Positions 32,306 to 42,362 of a DNA stretch of 64,000 nucleotides are shown here, one piece after another; positions within the stretch are counted from its first letter, which is position 1; each line of letters starts with the position of its first letter. The translations under genes and the position numbers were made by a program. The DNA comes from an uncultured Prochlorococcus sp. (GTDB lineage: Bacteria > Cyanobacteriota > Cyanobacteriia > PCC-6307 > Cyanobiaceae): contig CACGBT010000004.1 of the NCBI GenBank assembly GCA_902571335.1, positions 23,854 through 87,853 of the forward strand. The letters are read 5' to 3'. Below the pieces are notes generated by a model. It saw nothing but the letters and a program-made list of their open reading frames with translations. It was not told where the DNA came from and did no database searches.

Positions 32306-33772
32306 TTAAGGTATTTTTAAACTTGTTTCTGTATAAAGAATTGGATTTTTTTCTGGAATAGATTGACTTATGATTTCTAGATATTCTTCATTTGATATTT
32401 TTAAAATATTTCTAATGAGAAAATTAAGATCTTCCAAATCAGGTAAATATTTAATTTGATTGGAATTTTCATCTTTGATATCAACTTTTGTATAAAGAAA
32501 AGTAGATTTGTCTTTATAACTTTTTAGATTGAAAAAATTTTTTGAGATTGTTTTTAGTTTTTTACTATCTATTAAAAAATTACTTATGAATTGCAAACCT
32601 CCTGATTCTATTGAATAGATATTTTCAAAAGTAAATTGTTTTATTGCATCGTTTTTTTCTTCAAGAATATCTTTGGAATATATTGAGTAAATATCTTCAT
32701 TTTGTTTCAAAGTATATTTGTTGAAATTTTTTAGTTTTTTCAAAGTACTTAAATCAAATTGATTTTCAGTATTCTTTTCAAATGTAAAAAGCCAATCTTT
32801 TTTTGAATTGAGAATTAAGATGTTTTGATTTGTATTTTGATTAAAATCTTCAAAAAAACTTAGTTCAAAATTATTTATAAAAGATTTTAGATATTTTTCA
32901 AAATTTTTAATTTCAGTAAAAATTAAAACTTGAGGATTATCTTTATTCGTATTTTCTTTATTTATAAACTGATCATAAGCAACAATATCAATATTTTTTT
33001 TATTATTTAGTAAATATGATTTTAATATTATATGTTTATTTTTTAAGTGAAATGTTGTAGCTATAATGTCCTCATTTTTATTAGTAAAAATTTCTTTATC
33101 AAAAAATATACTTTCCTCAAATTTCTTTGTGAATAATATATTTTTTTGATTTTTGAGTCCAAAAAGTTCTCCCTCATATTGAAATTTTTTTTCTTTAATA
33201 TCATTACCAGAGCTAATACTATTTTTAATCAATTTTTTATCAGAGGAAGCAATTATATAATTATCGTCTGTTCGGTATATATAGTTAAGAAAATTTATTT
33301 TGTTTTCTCTATTAATTGAAATTATCTCATCAATCTGATCAATTTTATTAGGCAAATTTAATAAATCGTCTATTGTTTTTTCTGGCTTAATTTTGAAAAC
33401 AATCAAAATATCATCTTTTAGCTTTTTATTATTTTCAAAAGTTGAGATTATAAGTTCATTATTATAGATATCTTCTAATTTATTGTTGCCTAGATCTATT
33501 CCTAAGTAATCAAATATAGAGTCTTTTATTAAAGAAAATTTATCTTGATTGATTGGATTTTGATCTGTTTCATTATTATTAACAAAATTAAAAATATCTA
33601 AATTTGAAATAAATAGTAATTTATTGTTTTTAGGTGCATATTTTAAGATATTTAGTTGCTCAATATTTGTACTTTGTTCCTTATTTTTATTAGTAGAAAC
33701 TTTTTTAAAACCAAAAAAAAGTAATAGAGATAATAATAGGATTATTGCTACTACTCTAAGTTTCATTATCAA
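32306..33772 (-). CDS. Hypothetical membrane-anchored protein (possibly DUF3352-like)
   Basis: 488-aa intact ORF, single N-terminal TM/signal anchor, Asn/Lys/Ile-rich exported-looking body. Confidence 0.7.
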   Translation of the reverse strand: MIMKLRVVAIILLLSLLLFFGFKKVSTNKNKEQSTNIEQLNILKYAPKNNKLLFISNLDIFNFVNNNETDQNPINQDKFSLIKDSIFDYLGIDLGNNKLEDIYNNELIISTFENNKKLKDDILIVFKIKPEKTIDDLLNLPNKIDQIDEIISINRENKINFLNYIYRTDDNYIIASSDKKLIKNSISSGNDIKEKKFQYEGELFGLKNQKNILFTKKFEESIFFDKEIFTNKNEDIIATTFHLKNKHIILKSYLLNNKKNIDIVAYDQFINKENTNKDNPQVLIFTEIKNFEKYLKSFINNFELSFFEDFNQNTNQNILILNSKKDWLFTFEKNTENQFDLSTLKKLKNFNKYTLKQNEDIYSIYSKDILEEKNDAIKQFTFENIYSIESGGLQFISNFLIDSKKLKTISKNFFNLKSYKDKSTFLYTKVDIKDENSNQIKYLPDLEDLNFLIRNILKISNEEYLEIISQSIPEKNPILYTETSLKIP

Positions 33773-33855
33773 TGTTTATTTTTATTTTTAACAATAAACT
33801 TCCTACTGCAACTTAATTTATTAAATTGTAAATAACATATAATTTATCCTATAAA

Positions 33856-34206
33856 TTGGGAAGTTATCCAAAATCTATAAATGCTTCTAGTCTCAATGAT
33901 TGGTTTAATTCTGAGAAAGAAGATCCAGTCTTGATTGATGTAAGAGAGCAGTCAGAGATTGAACTGGCTCGTTTCTCAAAAGAATTTTTACATATACCAA
34001 TTAGTAAAGTCACTTCTGAATATGTTGAAGAAGTATTTGCTGGTTTATTAGATAGAGAAATTGTAGTTACCTGTCATGCAGGAATAAGAAGTTATAACTT
34101 TTCTCAATGGTGCTTGGATAATAATATTGTGAGCGAAATATGGAATTTGGAGGAGGGTATTGATGGATGGAGTAGATATATTGACCCATCAATACCAAGG
34201 TATTGA
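33856..34206 (+). CDS. Rhodanese-domain protein
   Basis: PVLIDVREQSEIELARF and VVTCHAGIRSYNFSQWCLDN (active Cys); TTG start. Confidence 0.88.
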   Translation: MGSYPKSINASSLNDWFNSEKEDPVLIDVREQSEIELARFSKEFLHIPISKVTSEYVEEVFAGLLDREIVVTCHAGIRSYNFSQWCLDNNIVSEIWNLEEGIDGWSRYIDPSIPRY

Positions 34207-35451
34207 TTAAATATCTAATGAAGATGCAACAGTATTAACATCTTTGTCGCCTCTTCCAGAGCAATTGATAACTATGTGAGTATCTTTTTCAAGAGTAGGG
34301 CATAATTTATCTAACCAAGCAAAGGCATGGGAAGTTTCAAGTGCAGGTATAATTCCTTCTAGTTCACTGACAAGTTTTAAAGCGTCTAAAGCTTCTTGAT
34401 CTGTTACTGATCCATATTCTGCTCGACCTATATCTTTTAAATGGCTATGTTCAGGTCCTACTCCAGGATAATCTAAACCTGCGCTTATTGAGTGAGCTTC
34501 TTGTACTTGACCATTATCATCTTGCAAGAGAAGACTCATTGATCCATGCAAAATTCCAACTGACCCTTTAGTGATAGTGGCAGCATGTTTGTCTGTATCA
34601 ACTCCGCTTCCTGCGGCTTCAACTCCAATAAGACGCACAGAAGTTTCTTTAACAAAAGGATGGAAAAGCCCCATTGCATTTGATCCCCCACCTACACAAG
34701 CAAGCAAAATATCGGGAAAAGATCCAAATGATTCCAAACATTGTTTTTTAGTTTCTTCACCTATAACTGCATGAAAATCTCTCACAATCTTTGGGAAAGG
34801 GTGTGGGCCGGCAACAGATCCTAAAATGTAGTGTGTGGTTTCGACATTAGAAACCCAATCTCTAATGGCTTCGCTAGTGGCATCCTTAAGTGTTGCAGTT
34901 CCAGAATTTACAACTTTAACTTCAGCTCCTAGAAGTTTCATTCTGAAAACGTTAAGGGATTGCCTTTTTATATCTTCAGCACCCATGTAGATAATACATT
35001 TCAAGCCAAATCTCGCACAAACAGTAGCAGTAGCAACTCCATGCTGACCTGCTCCAGTTTCTGCAATTATTCTTTTTTTGCCCATTCTTATTGCCAGTAA
35101 AGCTTGTCCGAGGGCATTATTAATTTTGTGAGCCCCAGTATGATTTAAATCTTCTCTTTTAAGCCATATTCTAGGAATTGCTTGTTTAGTTTTGTAATGT
35201 TCAGTAAGTCTTTTGGCTTCATAAAGTGGTGTTTCTCTTCCTACATAAGTCTTAAGTAGATGATTTAATTCTTCTACAAAAAGTTTATCTTTCCATGCAT
35301 TAGATGCAGCTGTTTCAAGCTCAAAAAGAGCAGGCATTAGCGTTTCAGGAACATATTGACCACCATATTTTCCAAATCTTCCCTCTTTGGAGGGTTGATT
35401 TAAATCGTCATTTTTATAGTTTTGATCTTTGCGAGAAAATGTACTTACCAC
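34207..35451 (-). CDS. trpB: Tryptophan synthase beta chain
   Basis: [55 protein letters not shown]. Confidence 0.97.
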   Translation of the reverse strand: MVSTFSRKDQNYKNDDLNQPSKEGRFGKYGGQYVPETLMPALFELETAASNAWKDKLFVEELNHLLKTYVGRETPLYEAKRLTEHYKTKQAIPRIWLKREDLNHTGAHKINNALGQALLAIRMGKKRIIAETGAGQHGVATATVCARFGLKCIIYMGAEDIKRQSLNVFRMKLLGAEVKVVNSGTATLKDATSEAIRDWVSNVETTHYILGSVAGPHPFPKIVRDFHAVIGEETKKQCLESFGSFPDILLACVGGGSNAMGLFHPFVKETSVRLIGVEAAGSGVDTDKHAATITKGSVGILHGSMSLLLQDDNGQVQEAHSISAGLDYPGVGPEHSHLKDIGRAEYGSVTDQEALDALKLVSELEGIIPALETSHAFAWLDKLCPTLEKDTHIVINCSGRGDKDVNTVASSLDI

Positions 35452-35499
35452 TTTTTCTATAGAATAAGTATTAACTAACTATAGATTATATTGAAAATA

Positions 35500-35811
35500 A
35501 TGGGAAAAAAGAATTGGATCGAATTTGATAATCAAGAAAAAAAATCAGAAGAACCAGCTAAGGTAGGTACTGTTAATAAAAGATCAAAAATAAATATTTC
35601 AAAACAAAAAAAAGGTAAAAAGGGAAAGACTGTAACTTTAATTAGAGGTTTAGGCGATGAAGATGAAATCTTATTAAAAGAATTACTAAAAAAAATTAAA
35701 GTTTTTTGTGGGACTGGAGGAACATTGATTGATAGAAATATCCAGTTACAGGGTGATATGGTATCGAAATCAATTGAGTTTCTTCGTAAAGAGGGATTTC
35801 ATAATTTATGA
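35500..35811 (+). CDS. SUI1-family translation initiation factor
   Basis: TLIRGLGDEDEILLKELLKKIKVFCGTGGTLIDRNIQLQGD; ATG at 35500 preferred over TTG 35491. Confidence 0.9.
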   Translation: MGKKNWIEFDNQEKKSEEPAKVGTVNKRSKINISKQKKGKKGKTVTLIRGLGDEDEILLKELLKKIKVFCGTGGTLIDRNIQLQGDMVSKSIEFLRKEGFHNL

Positions 35812-35838
35812 AGCAAGGGTTAGGATAGGTTTTTAATT

Positions 35839-36477
35839 TTGATGATGCAAAAAATGAAAGAACAAGATCAAACAAAGTCAACCAATATAAAGTGGCACAA
35901 TTTAACTATTGACAGAGAAAAGTTAGAGAAAATGAGAGGTCATAAAGGTATGGTTATCTGGTTTACAGGTTTATCTGGTTCAGGTAAAAGTACTTTGGCC
36001 AACGCTTTAAATGAAGTTTTACACCTAGATGGTTTTTCGACTTATGTGTTGGATGGAGATAATATTAGACACGGTTTATGTAAAGATCTTGGTTTTTCGG
36101 ATGAAGATAGAGAAGAAAATATAAGAAGAATTGGCGAAGTTGCGAATTTATTTATGAATGCTGGGATAATAACTATTACAGCATTCGTTTCGCCATTTAT
36201 TAGTGATAGAGATAAGGTGAGAAAAATTATTGGATCTAATGATTTTATTGAAGTTTATTGTTCTGCTGATATCAAAGTTTGTGAAAATAGGGATACTAAA
36301 GGTCTTTATAAGAAAGCTCGTTTGGGTGAAATTAAGGAATTTACAGGGATTTCTAGTCCATATGAAGCTCCTCATAATCCCGAAATTGTTGTTGATACAG
36401 GTTCGTTAGATTTAAATGATTCCGTTGAAAAAGTTATTAACTACCTTAAAAAAGAAAACTTTCTAAACAAGGCCTAA
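35839..36477 (+). CDS. cysC: Adenylylsulfate kinase
   Basis: MVIWFTGLSGSGKSTLANAL, LDGDNIRHGLCKDLGFSDEDREENIRR, ITAFVSPFISDRD. Confidence 0.95.
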   Translation: MMMQKMKEQDQTKSTNIKWHNLTIDREKLEKMRGHKGMVIWFTGLSGSGKSTLANALNEVLHLDGFSTYVLDGDNIRHGLCKDLGFSDEDREENIRRIGEVANLFMNAGIITITAFVSPFISDRDKVRKIIGSNDFIEVYCSADIKVCENRDTKGLYKKARLGEIKEFTGISSPYEAPHNPEIVVDTGSLDLNDSVEKVINYLKKENFLNKA

Positions 36478-36492
36478 TAGAAAAATATTAGT

Positions 36493-37029
36493 TCATTTAT
36501 TTTGAAGATAATTGTCAGGTCCAATAGTTGATAACTTATTATTTTTATTTCTTACCTGTGAATGTAGATTTTCTCTGAATTCTTTTAAATTTTTCTTTAT
36601 GGATTCATCAAATAAACTGATCATCTCAATTGCCAATAATCCAGCATTCTGTCCTCCATTAATTGCAACTGTTGCAACTGGAATTCCAGCGGGCATTTGA
36701 ACGATTGATAAAAGAGAGTCAATTCCCTTCAGTGTCTTACTCTCTACTGGTACTCCAATTACAGGAATGCAAGTTATGGATGCCAGCATTCCTGGAAGAT
36801 GAGCAGCACCCCCAGCACCGGCAATAATTACTTTTATGTTTTCTGATTCTGCATTTTTTGCATATTCCATCATTTCAATAGGTGTTCGATGTGCAGAAAG
36901 TATACAAACTTCAGTTTTTATTCCAAATTCTCTTAAAATATCAATGGCTGGTTTTAATGTATTTAGATCTGAATCACTACCCATTACGACAGCAATTTTA
37001 TAAATATCTTTAGAATTTAACTCTGACAA
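36493..37029 (-). CDS. purE: N5-carboxyaminoimidazole ribonucleotide mutase
   Basis: VMGSDSDLNTLKPA, SAHRTPIEMMEYA, GAGGAAHLPGMLAS. Confidence 0.95.
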   Translation of the reverse strand: MSELNSKDIYKIAVVMGSDSDLNTLKPAIDILREFGIKTEVCILSAHRTPIEMMEYAKNAESENIKVIIAGAGGAAHLPGMLASITCIPVIGVPVESKTLKGIDSLLSIVQMPAGIPVATVAINGGQNAGLLAIEMISLFDESIKKNLKEFRENLHSQVRNKNNKLSTIGPDNYLQNK

Positions 37030-37050
37030 AATAACAAATCAATTCTTTCC

Positions 37051-37079
37051 TATAATGGCGCGCAATTAATTTGGCGCCA
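37051..37079 (+). promoter_or_regulatory. TATAAT -10-like element followed by GC-rich inverted repeat TGGCGC-N12-GCGCCA upstream of chlM
   Basis: Read directly; TATAAT 37051-37056, arms 37056-37061 and 37074-37079. Confidence 0.5.
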
Positions 37080-37118
37080 GTTAGTTAGTATGAAAAGAAT
37101 AAATTTTCATAGAATATT

Positions 37119-37820
37119 ATGACGTCAAATAAGATTATCGAAAAAAGTGAAGTCAGGGAGTATTTTAATGGTACTGGCTTTGAAAGATGGAATAAAATTT
37201 ATAGTAAATCTGATGAAATTAATACAGTTCAGAAAAATATTAGGAAAGGACATCAAAAAACTGTAGATGATGTAGTCACATTCATCAAAAATTATCCTGA
37301 ACTAACAAAAAAAAGTTATTGTGATGCAGGCTGTGGTGTAGGAAGTCTTTCCATACCTTTACTAAGACTCGGTATAAAAGAACTGCAGATGAGCGATATT
37401 TCTTCTGAAATGATTAAAGAAACAAAAAAACGCATTCATGAATTAGGTTTGAATCAAGGTAAAATAAAATATGAAGTTTGTGATCTGGAAAAATTAAAAG
37501 GATTATTTGATGTTGTAGTTTGTCTGGATGTATTTATTCATTATCCTCAACCGGTTGCAGAAGAAATGGTTCAACATCTATGCGATTTAAGCAAAGAAAA
37601 ACTAATCGTTAGCTTTGCTCCTTATACTCCAGTTCTTGCTGTTCTAAAAAATATTGGAAAATTATTTCCAGGGCCAAGTAAAACTACAAGAGCATATACA
37701 TTGAAAGAAAAGGGTATTATTAATGCTGCTAAAAAAAGAGGATTTAAAGTTGTTAAAAAGAAATTAAATCAAGCTCCTTTTTATTTTTCAAAACTAATTG
37801 AATTCGAAAAAATTAAATAA
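37119..37820 (+). CDS. chlM: Mg-protoporphyrin IX methyltransferase
   Basis: VREYFNGTGFERWNKIYS, CDAGCGVGSLSIPL, CLDVFIHYPQ. Confidence 0.95.
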   Translation: MTSNKIIEKSEVREYFNGTGFERWNKIYSKSDEINTVQKNIRKGHQKTVDDVVTFIKNYPELTKKSYCDAGCGVGSLSIPLLRLGIKELQMSDISSEMIKETKKRIHELGLNQGKIKYEVCDLEKLKGLFDVVVCLDVFIHYPQPVAEEMVQHLCDLSKEKLIVSFAPYTPVLAVLKNIGKLFPGPSKTTRAYTLKEKGIINAAKKRGFKVVKKKLNQAPFYFSKLIEFEKIK

Positions 37821-37821
37821 T

Positions 37822-38550
37822 TTATTTTACTAAATGATTTTCAAGTGCATAACGAACTAATTCTGTTCGGCTAGATGTACCTGTCTTGATAAAAAGTCTA
37901 CTTACATATTTCTCAACATTTCTAATAGATGTTTCAAGCTGTCTTGCAATTTCTTTATTCATCAGTCCCTCTGCTACTAGTTGAAGCACACTTGCTTCTC
38001 TTGGAGTAAAACTAGGAAGATTTATTTTATTTTCTGGATTAGTCTGGTTTTGGTCTGTGAGCATAGATTTTATTTCAGTAATTTGTTTTGCCATTTTGCT
38101 TACGTCAATATCTGCGAATCGTGCCGCTTCTTTTAATAATCGTTCTTGTCTGTTGATTACATTTTTAACTCTTGCAGCTAATTCATCGGGATCGAAAGGT
38201 TTGGAAATATAATCATCAACTCCTGCAAGATAACCTTCTGTTCTGTCTAGGGTCATTCCTTTTGCAGTTAGAAAAATAACTGGAGTTCCTCCTAATTTTT
38301 CATCCTCTCTAATTTTTTCTAATAAAGCATAACCGTTGGCTCGTGGCATCATAATATCGCTAATTATCAAATCAGGGAAAATTGTTTGAGCTTTTTCCCA
38401 ACCATCCTCTCCATCAACTGCAATAAATATTTCAAAGCCTTCATCTTCTAGAAATGTTTTAACAGCTGTTCTTAAACCAGGCTCATCATCAACTAATAAA
38501 ATTCTTGATTTTCTTACCGATTCATTATTTATTTGATTAATTTCATTCAT
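37822..38550 (-). CDS. NarL/LuxR-type response regulator (Ycf29/TctD-like)
   Basis: Receiver domain (ILLVDDEPGLRTAV, PDLIISDIMMP, ISKPFD) plus C-terminal LuxR HTH (FTPREASVLQLVAEGLMNKEIARQLETSIRNVEKYVSRLFIKTG). Confidence 0.9.
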   Translation of the reverse strand: MNEINQINNESVRKSRILLVDDEPGLRTAVKTFLEDEGFEIFIAVDGEDGWEKAQTIFPDLIISDIMMPRANGYALLEKIREDEKLGGTPVIFLTAKGMTLDRTEGYLAGVDDYISKPFDPDELAARVKNVINRQERLLKEAARFADIDVSKMAKQITEIKSMLTDQNQTNPENKINLPSFTPREASVLQLVAEGLMNKEIARQLETSIRNVEKYVSRLFIKTGTSSRTELVRYALENHLVK

Positions 38551-38609
38551 TTTTTTAATTCTTTAATTTGATTTTCTAGTAATAAACAGAATTTTATATA
38601 CTAAACATA

Positions 38610-39755
38610 ATGCTATCAACTCCCATACTACTAGACTATCAATCTTCGACTCCTTGCTCTAAAGATGTCGTTGATTCTATGAAACCTTTTTGGAGTGAGA
38701 TATTTTCTAACCCTGCAAGCAAATCTAATTTGGCGGGGATTAACGCAAGCGCTATATTGGAAGCCTCAAGAGAAAAAATAGAACAAAGTTTATTTCTTAA
38801 GAATAAAAAAGTTATTTTTACAAGTGGAGCAACTGAATCTAATAACTTAGCCTTATTAGGTTTTGCTAGAAATTTCTATAAAAAAACAGGAAATTATGGA
38901 CATATTATTACCTTAAAAACAGAGCATAAAGCTGTTTTGGAGCCCTTAAACCAACTAAAAAAAGAGGGATTTATAGTTACAGAAATTATTCCTGAGAAAG
39001 ATGGCTTAATTTCAGAAGAACAATTCAAAAAAAATATAAGAGAAGATACATTTCTGGTTAGTTTCATGTTGGCAAATAACGAAATAGGAGTTATTCAGCC
39101 CATAGAAAATATTTCAAAAATATGTAAGTCAAGAGGAATAACATTCCACTCTGATTTTGCACAATGTTTAGGTTATATGGCGTTAGACAATCTTTTATCA
39201 GATGTAAACATGATAACGATGAGTTCTCATAAAATATATGGTCCTAAAGGGATAGGACTTCTTCTGATTGATGAAGAAATTAATCTTGAGCCTTTAATTG
39301 TTGGAGGAGGTCAGGAATATGGTCTTAGGTCTGGCACATTAGCTCTTCCTTTAGTAGTTGGCTTTGCTAAAGCAATAGAGTTAGCAGTTTTTAATCAAAA
39401 AAACAATGCTGAGAAATTACTTTTTTATAGAAATAATCTTTTAGAAGGGTTGTTAAAAAATAATTCTGGTTTATTAATTAATGGCTCCATAGAAAAAAGA
39501 TTACCTCACAATTTAAATTTGACTGTATTGGATTTAAACGGAGCAAAGTTTCATAAACTTTTAAAATCTAAAATAATTTGTTCTACTGGATCTGCATGTA
39601 GTAATGGTGAACCATCTCATGTTTTATTAGCCTTAGGTAGATCTATTAAAGAAGCAGAATCTTCAATAAGGTTAAGTATTGGGTTAAGTACTAATTCAAA
39701 AGATATAAAACAAGCAATTCATATTCTTACAGATACGATCAGATCATTACGATAG
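38610..39755 (+). CDS. Cysteine desulfurase (NifS/IscS family)
   Basis: FTSGATESNNLALLG, MSSHKIYGPKGIGLL (PLP Lys), CSTGSACSNGEPSHVLLALG. Confidence 0.92.
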   Translation: MLSTPILLDYQSSTPCSKDVVDSMKPFWSEIFSNPASKSNLAGINASAILEASREKIEQSLFLKNKKVIFTSGATESNNLALLGFARNFYKKTGNYGHIITLKTEHKAVLEPLNQLKKEGFIVTEIIPEKDGLISEEQFKKNIREDTFLVSFMLANNEIGVIQPIENISKICKSRGITFHSDFAQCLGYMALDNLLSDVNMITMSSHKIYGPKGIGLLLIDEEINLEPLIVGGGQEYGLRSGTLALPLVVGFAKAIELAVFNQKNNAEKLLFYRNNLLEGLLKNNSGLLINGSIEKRLPHNLNLTVLDLNGAKFHKLLKSKIICSTGSACSNGEPSHVLLALGRSIKEAESSIRLSIGLSTNSKDIKQAIHILTDTIRSLR

Positions 39756-39768
39756 AAATGATTGAGTT

Positions 39769-40671
39769 TTAATTTAATTGAGCAATTCTTAATTTTCCAC
39801 TTCTAGCTCTTTTATTAACTTCGACTTCTTGATCGGAAGGAGTTATTGGCTTTTTTGTCAGGTTTTTTAGTCTTTGATCATTCTTAAAACAACTTTTAAC
39901 TAACCTATCCTCAAGAGAATGAAAACTAATAACAGAAATAATACCCCCTGGCAAAAGCCATTCAGGTACAATTTGCAAAAATTTTTCTAATACTTCAATT
40001 TCTTTATTAACAGCAATTCTTAGTGCTTGAAATGTTCTTGTTGCTGGATGTATTTTTTTATATCTTTGTTTTGGTGGGAAGCAGCCTGCAATAGAGTAAG
40101 CCAACTCTTTTGTCCCAGAATATTTTCCATTTTCCTTCAAATCCAATTTTATTTTCCTAGCAATCTTTCTTGATAATCTCTCATCCCCATATTTATAGAT
40201 TAGGTTAGCTAGCTCTTTTTCATTTAAAACTTCAATTAATTTCTCTGCATCAACATCAAGCAAAGGATTCATGCGCATATCAAGCGGACCATCTTTTTGG
40301 AAACTAAATCCTCTTTTAGGGTCATCAAGTTGGTTACTATTTACTCCAAGATCTGCAATCACAAAAGAAACTTTTTCTTTTGGTACAAAATCCGCAAAAT
40401 TTGAAGCCCTTATATCAATCCTACTTTTAAACTCATCAAGTTTTTTTAATGCTGATTTTCTTGCGAATGGATCTTGATCAAGTCCAATTATATTTAAATC
40501 CGAATATTTTCTCAATAAATGATAAGAGTGCCCGCCTCCGCCTAAAGTTGCGTCTATTCCCTTAAGTTGATTGTTATGTATAAGTGGGTAATGCTCTAAT
40601 GAGGCCATAATCTCATCTGTCATAACTGATTGATGATTGAAAAAAGATGAATCAGATAGGTCAGTTTGCAT
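39769..40671 (-). CDS. rsmH: 16S rRNA (cytosine(1402)-N4)-methyltransferase
   Basis: HQSVMTDEIM, DATLGGGGHSYHLL, ADLGVNSNQLDDPKRGFSF, HPATRTFQALRIAVN, SFHSLEDR. Confidence 0.95.
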   Translation of the reverse strand: MQTDLSDSSFFNHQSVMTDEIMASLEHYPLIHNNQLKGIDATLGGGGHSYHLLRKYSDLNIIGLDQDPFARKSALKKLDEFKSRIDIRASNFADFVPKEKVSFVIADLGVNSNQLDDPKRGFSFQKDGPLDMRMNPLLDVDAEKLIEVLNEKELANLIYKYGDERLSRKIARKIKLDLKENGKYSGTKELAYSIAGCFPPKQRYKKIHPATRTFQALRIAVNKEIEVLEKFLQIVPEWLLPGGIISVISFHSLEDRLVKSCFKNDQRLKNLTKKPITPSDQEVEVNKRARSGKLRIAQLN

Positions 40672-40709
40672 AACTTTCGACTAAGATTTGTTTAGAAGTT
40701 AAATTTCGA

Positions 40710-41897
40710 ATGGCTCAGCTAGAGACTAGAACAGAACCAATGGTGGTCAATTTTGGCCCTCACCATCCTTCAATGCATGGGGTTTTAAGGTTAGTTGTAA
40801 CTCTTGATGGTGAGAATGTCATTGATTGTGAGCCAGTAATTGGATATTTACATAGAGGAATGGAAAAGATAGCTGAAAATAGAACAAATGTAATGTATGT
40901 CCCATATGTAAGCAGAATGGATTATGCAGCTGGAATGTTTTATGAAGCTATTGTAGTAAATGCTCCTGAAAGATTAGCTAATATTCCAGTTCCCAAAAGA
41001 GCTAGTTACATCAGAGTTCTTATGCTCGAACTTAATCGTATTGCTAATCATCTTTTATGGCTTGGTCCCTTTTTAGCAGACGTAGGAGCTCAAACTCCAT
41101 TTTTCTATATTTTTAGAGAAAGAGAGATGATCTATGATCTCTGGGAAGCTGCTACTGGACAAAGACTAATAAATAATAATTTCTTTAGGATAGGCGGTGT
41201 CGCATGTGATCTCCCATACGGATGGTTAGACAAATGTATAGACTTTTGCGATTGGTTTGGTCCTAAGATAGATGAATACGAAAAATTAATTACAAATAAT
41301 CCAATTTTTAGAAAAAGAATTGAAGGTCTAGGAACAATACAAAGAGAACAGGCAATTAATTGGTCTTTGTCTGGGCCAATGCTTAGAGCTTCTGGAGTTT
41401 CCTGGGATTTAAGGAAAGTCGATAGTTATGAATGTTATGACGATTTTGATTGGCAGATTGCTACGGAAAAAGAAGGAGATTGTTATGCGAGATATCGAGT
41501 AAGAGTTGAAGAGATGAGACAATCACTAAGCATCATTCGCCAAGCCTGCAAAATGATTCCAGGAGGTCCAACAGAAAATTTAGAAGCTCAAAGAATGGCG
41601 ACTGAAGATAAGAAAAGTGAAATATTTGGTATCGACTATCAATATGTAGCTAAGAAGGTTGCTCCAACTTTTAAAATTCCTAACGGAGAATTATATACAA
41701 GATTAGAGTCCGGCAAAGGAGAAATAGGTGTATTTATTCAAGGCAATAATGAAGTTACCCCATGGAGATTTAAAATCAGAGCAGCTGATTTAAATAATCT
41801 GCAAATATTGCCTCATATTCTTAAAGGTGCCAAAATCGCTGATATTATGGCAATCCTTGGTTCAATAGATGTCATTATGGGATCTGTTGATAGATAA
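40710..41897 (+). CDS. ndhH: NAD(P)H dehydrogenase subunit H
   Basis: [49 protein letters not shown]. Confidence 0.97.
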   Translation: MAQLETRTEPMVVNFGPHHPSMHGVLRLVVTLDGENVIDCEPVIGYLHRGMEKIAENRTNVMYVPYVSRMDYAAGMFYEAIVVNAPERLANIPVPKRASYIRVLMLELNRIANHLLWLGPFLADVGAQTPFFYIFREREMIYDLWEAATGQRLINNNFFRIGGVACDLPYGWLDKCIDFCDWFGPKIDEYEKLITNNPIFRKRIEGLGTIQREQAINWSLSGPMLRASGVSWDLRKVDSYECYDDFDWQIATEKEGDCYARYRVRVEEMRQSLSIIRQACKMIPGGPTENLEAQRMATEDKKSEIFGIDYQYVAKKVAPTFKIPNGELYTRLESGKGEIGVFIQGNNEVTPWRFKIRAADLNNLQILPHILKGAKIADIMAILGSIDVIMGSVDR

Positions 41898-41906
41898 TTT
41901 CTTTAA

Positions 41907-42359
<453 letters not shown>

Positions 42360-42362
42360 TTA

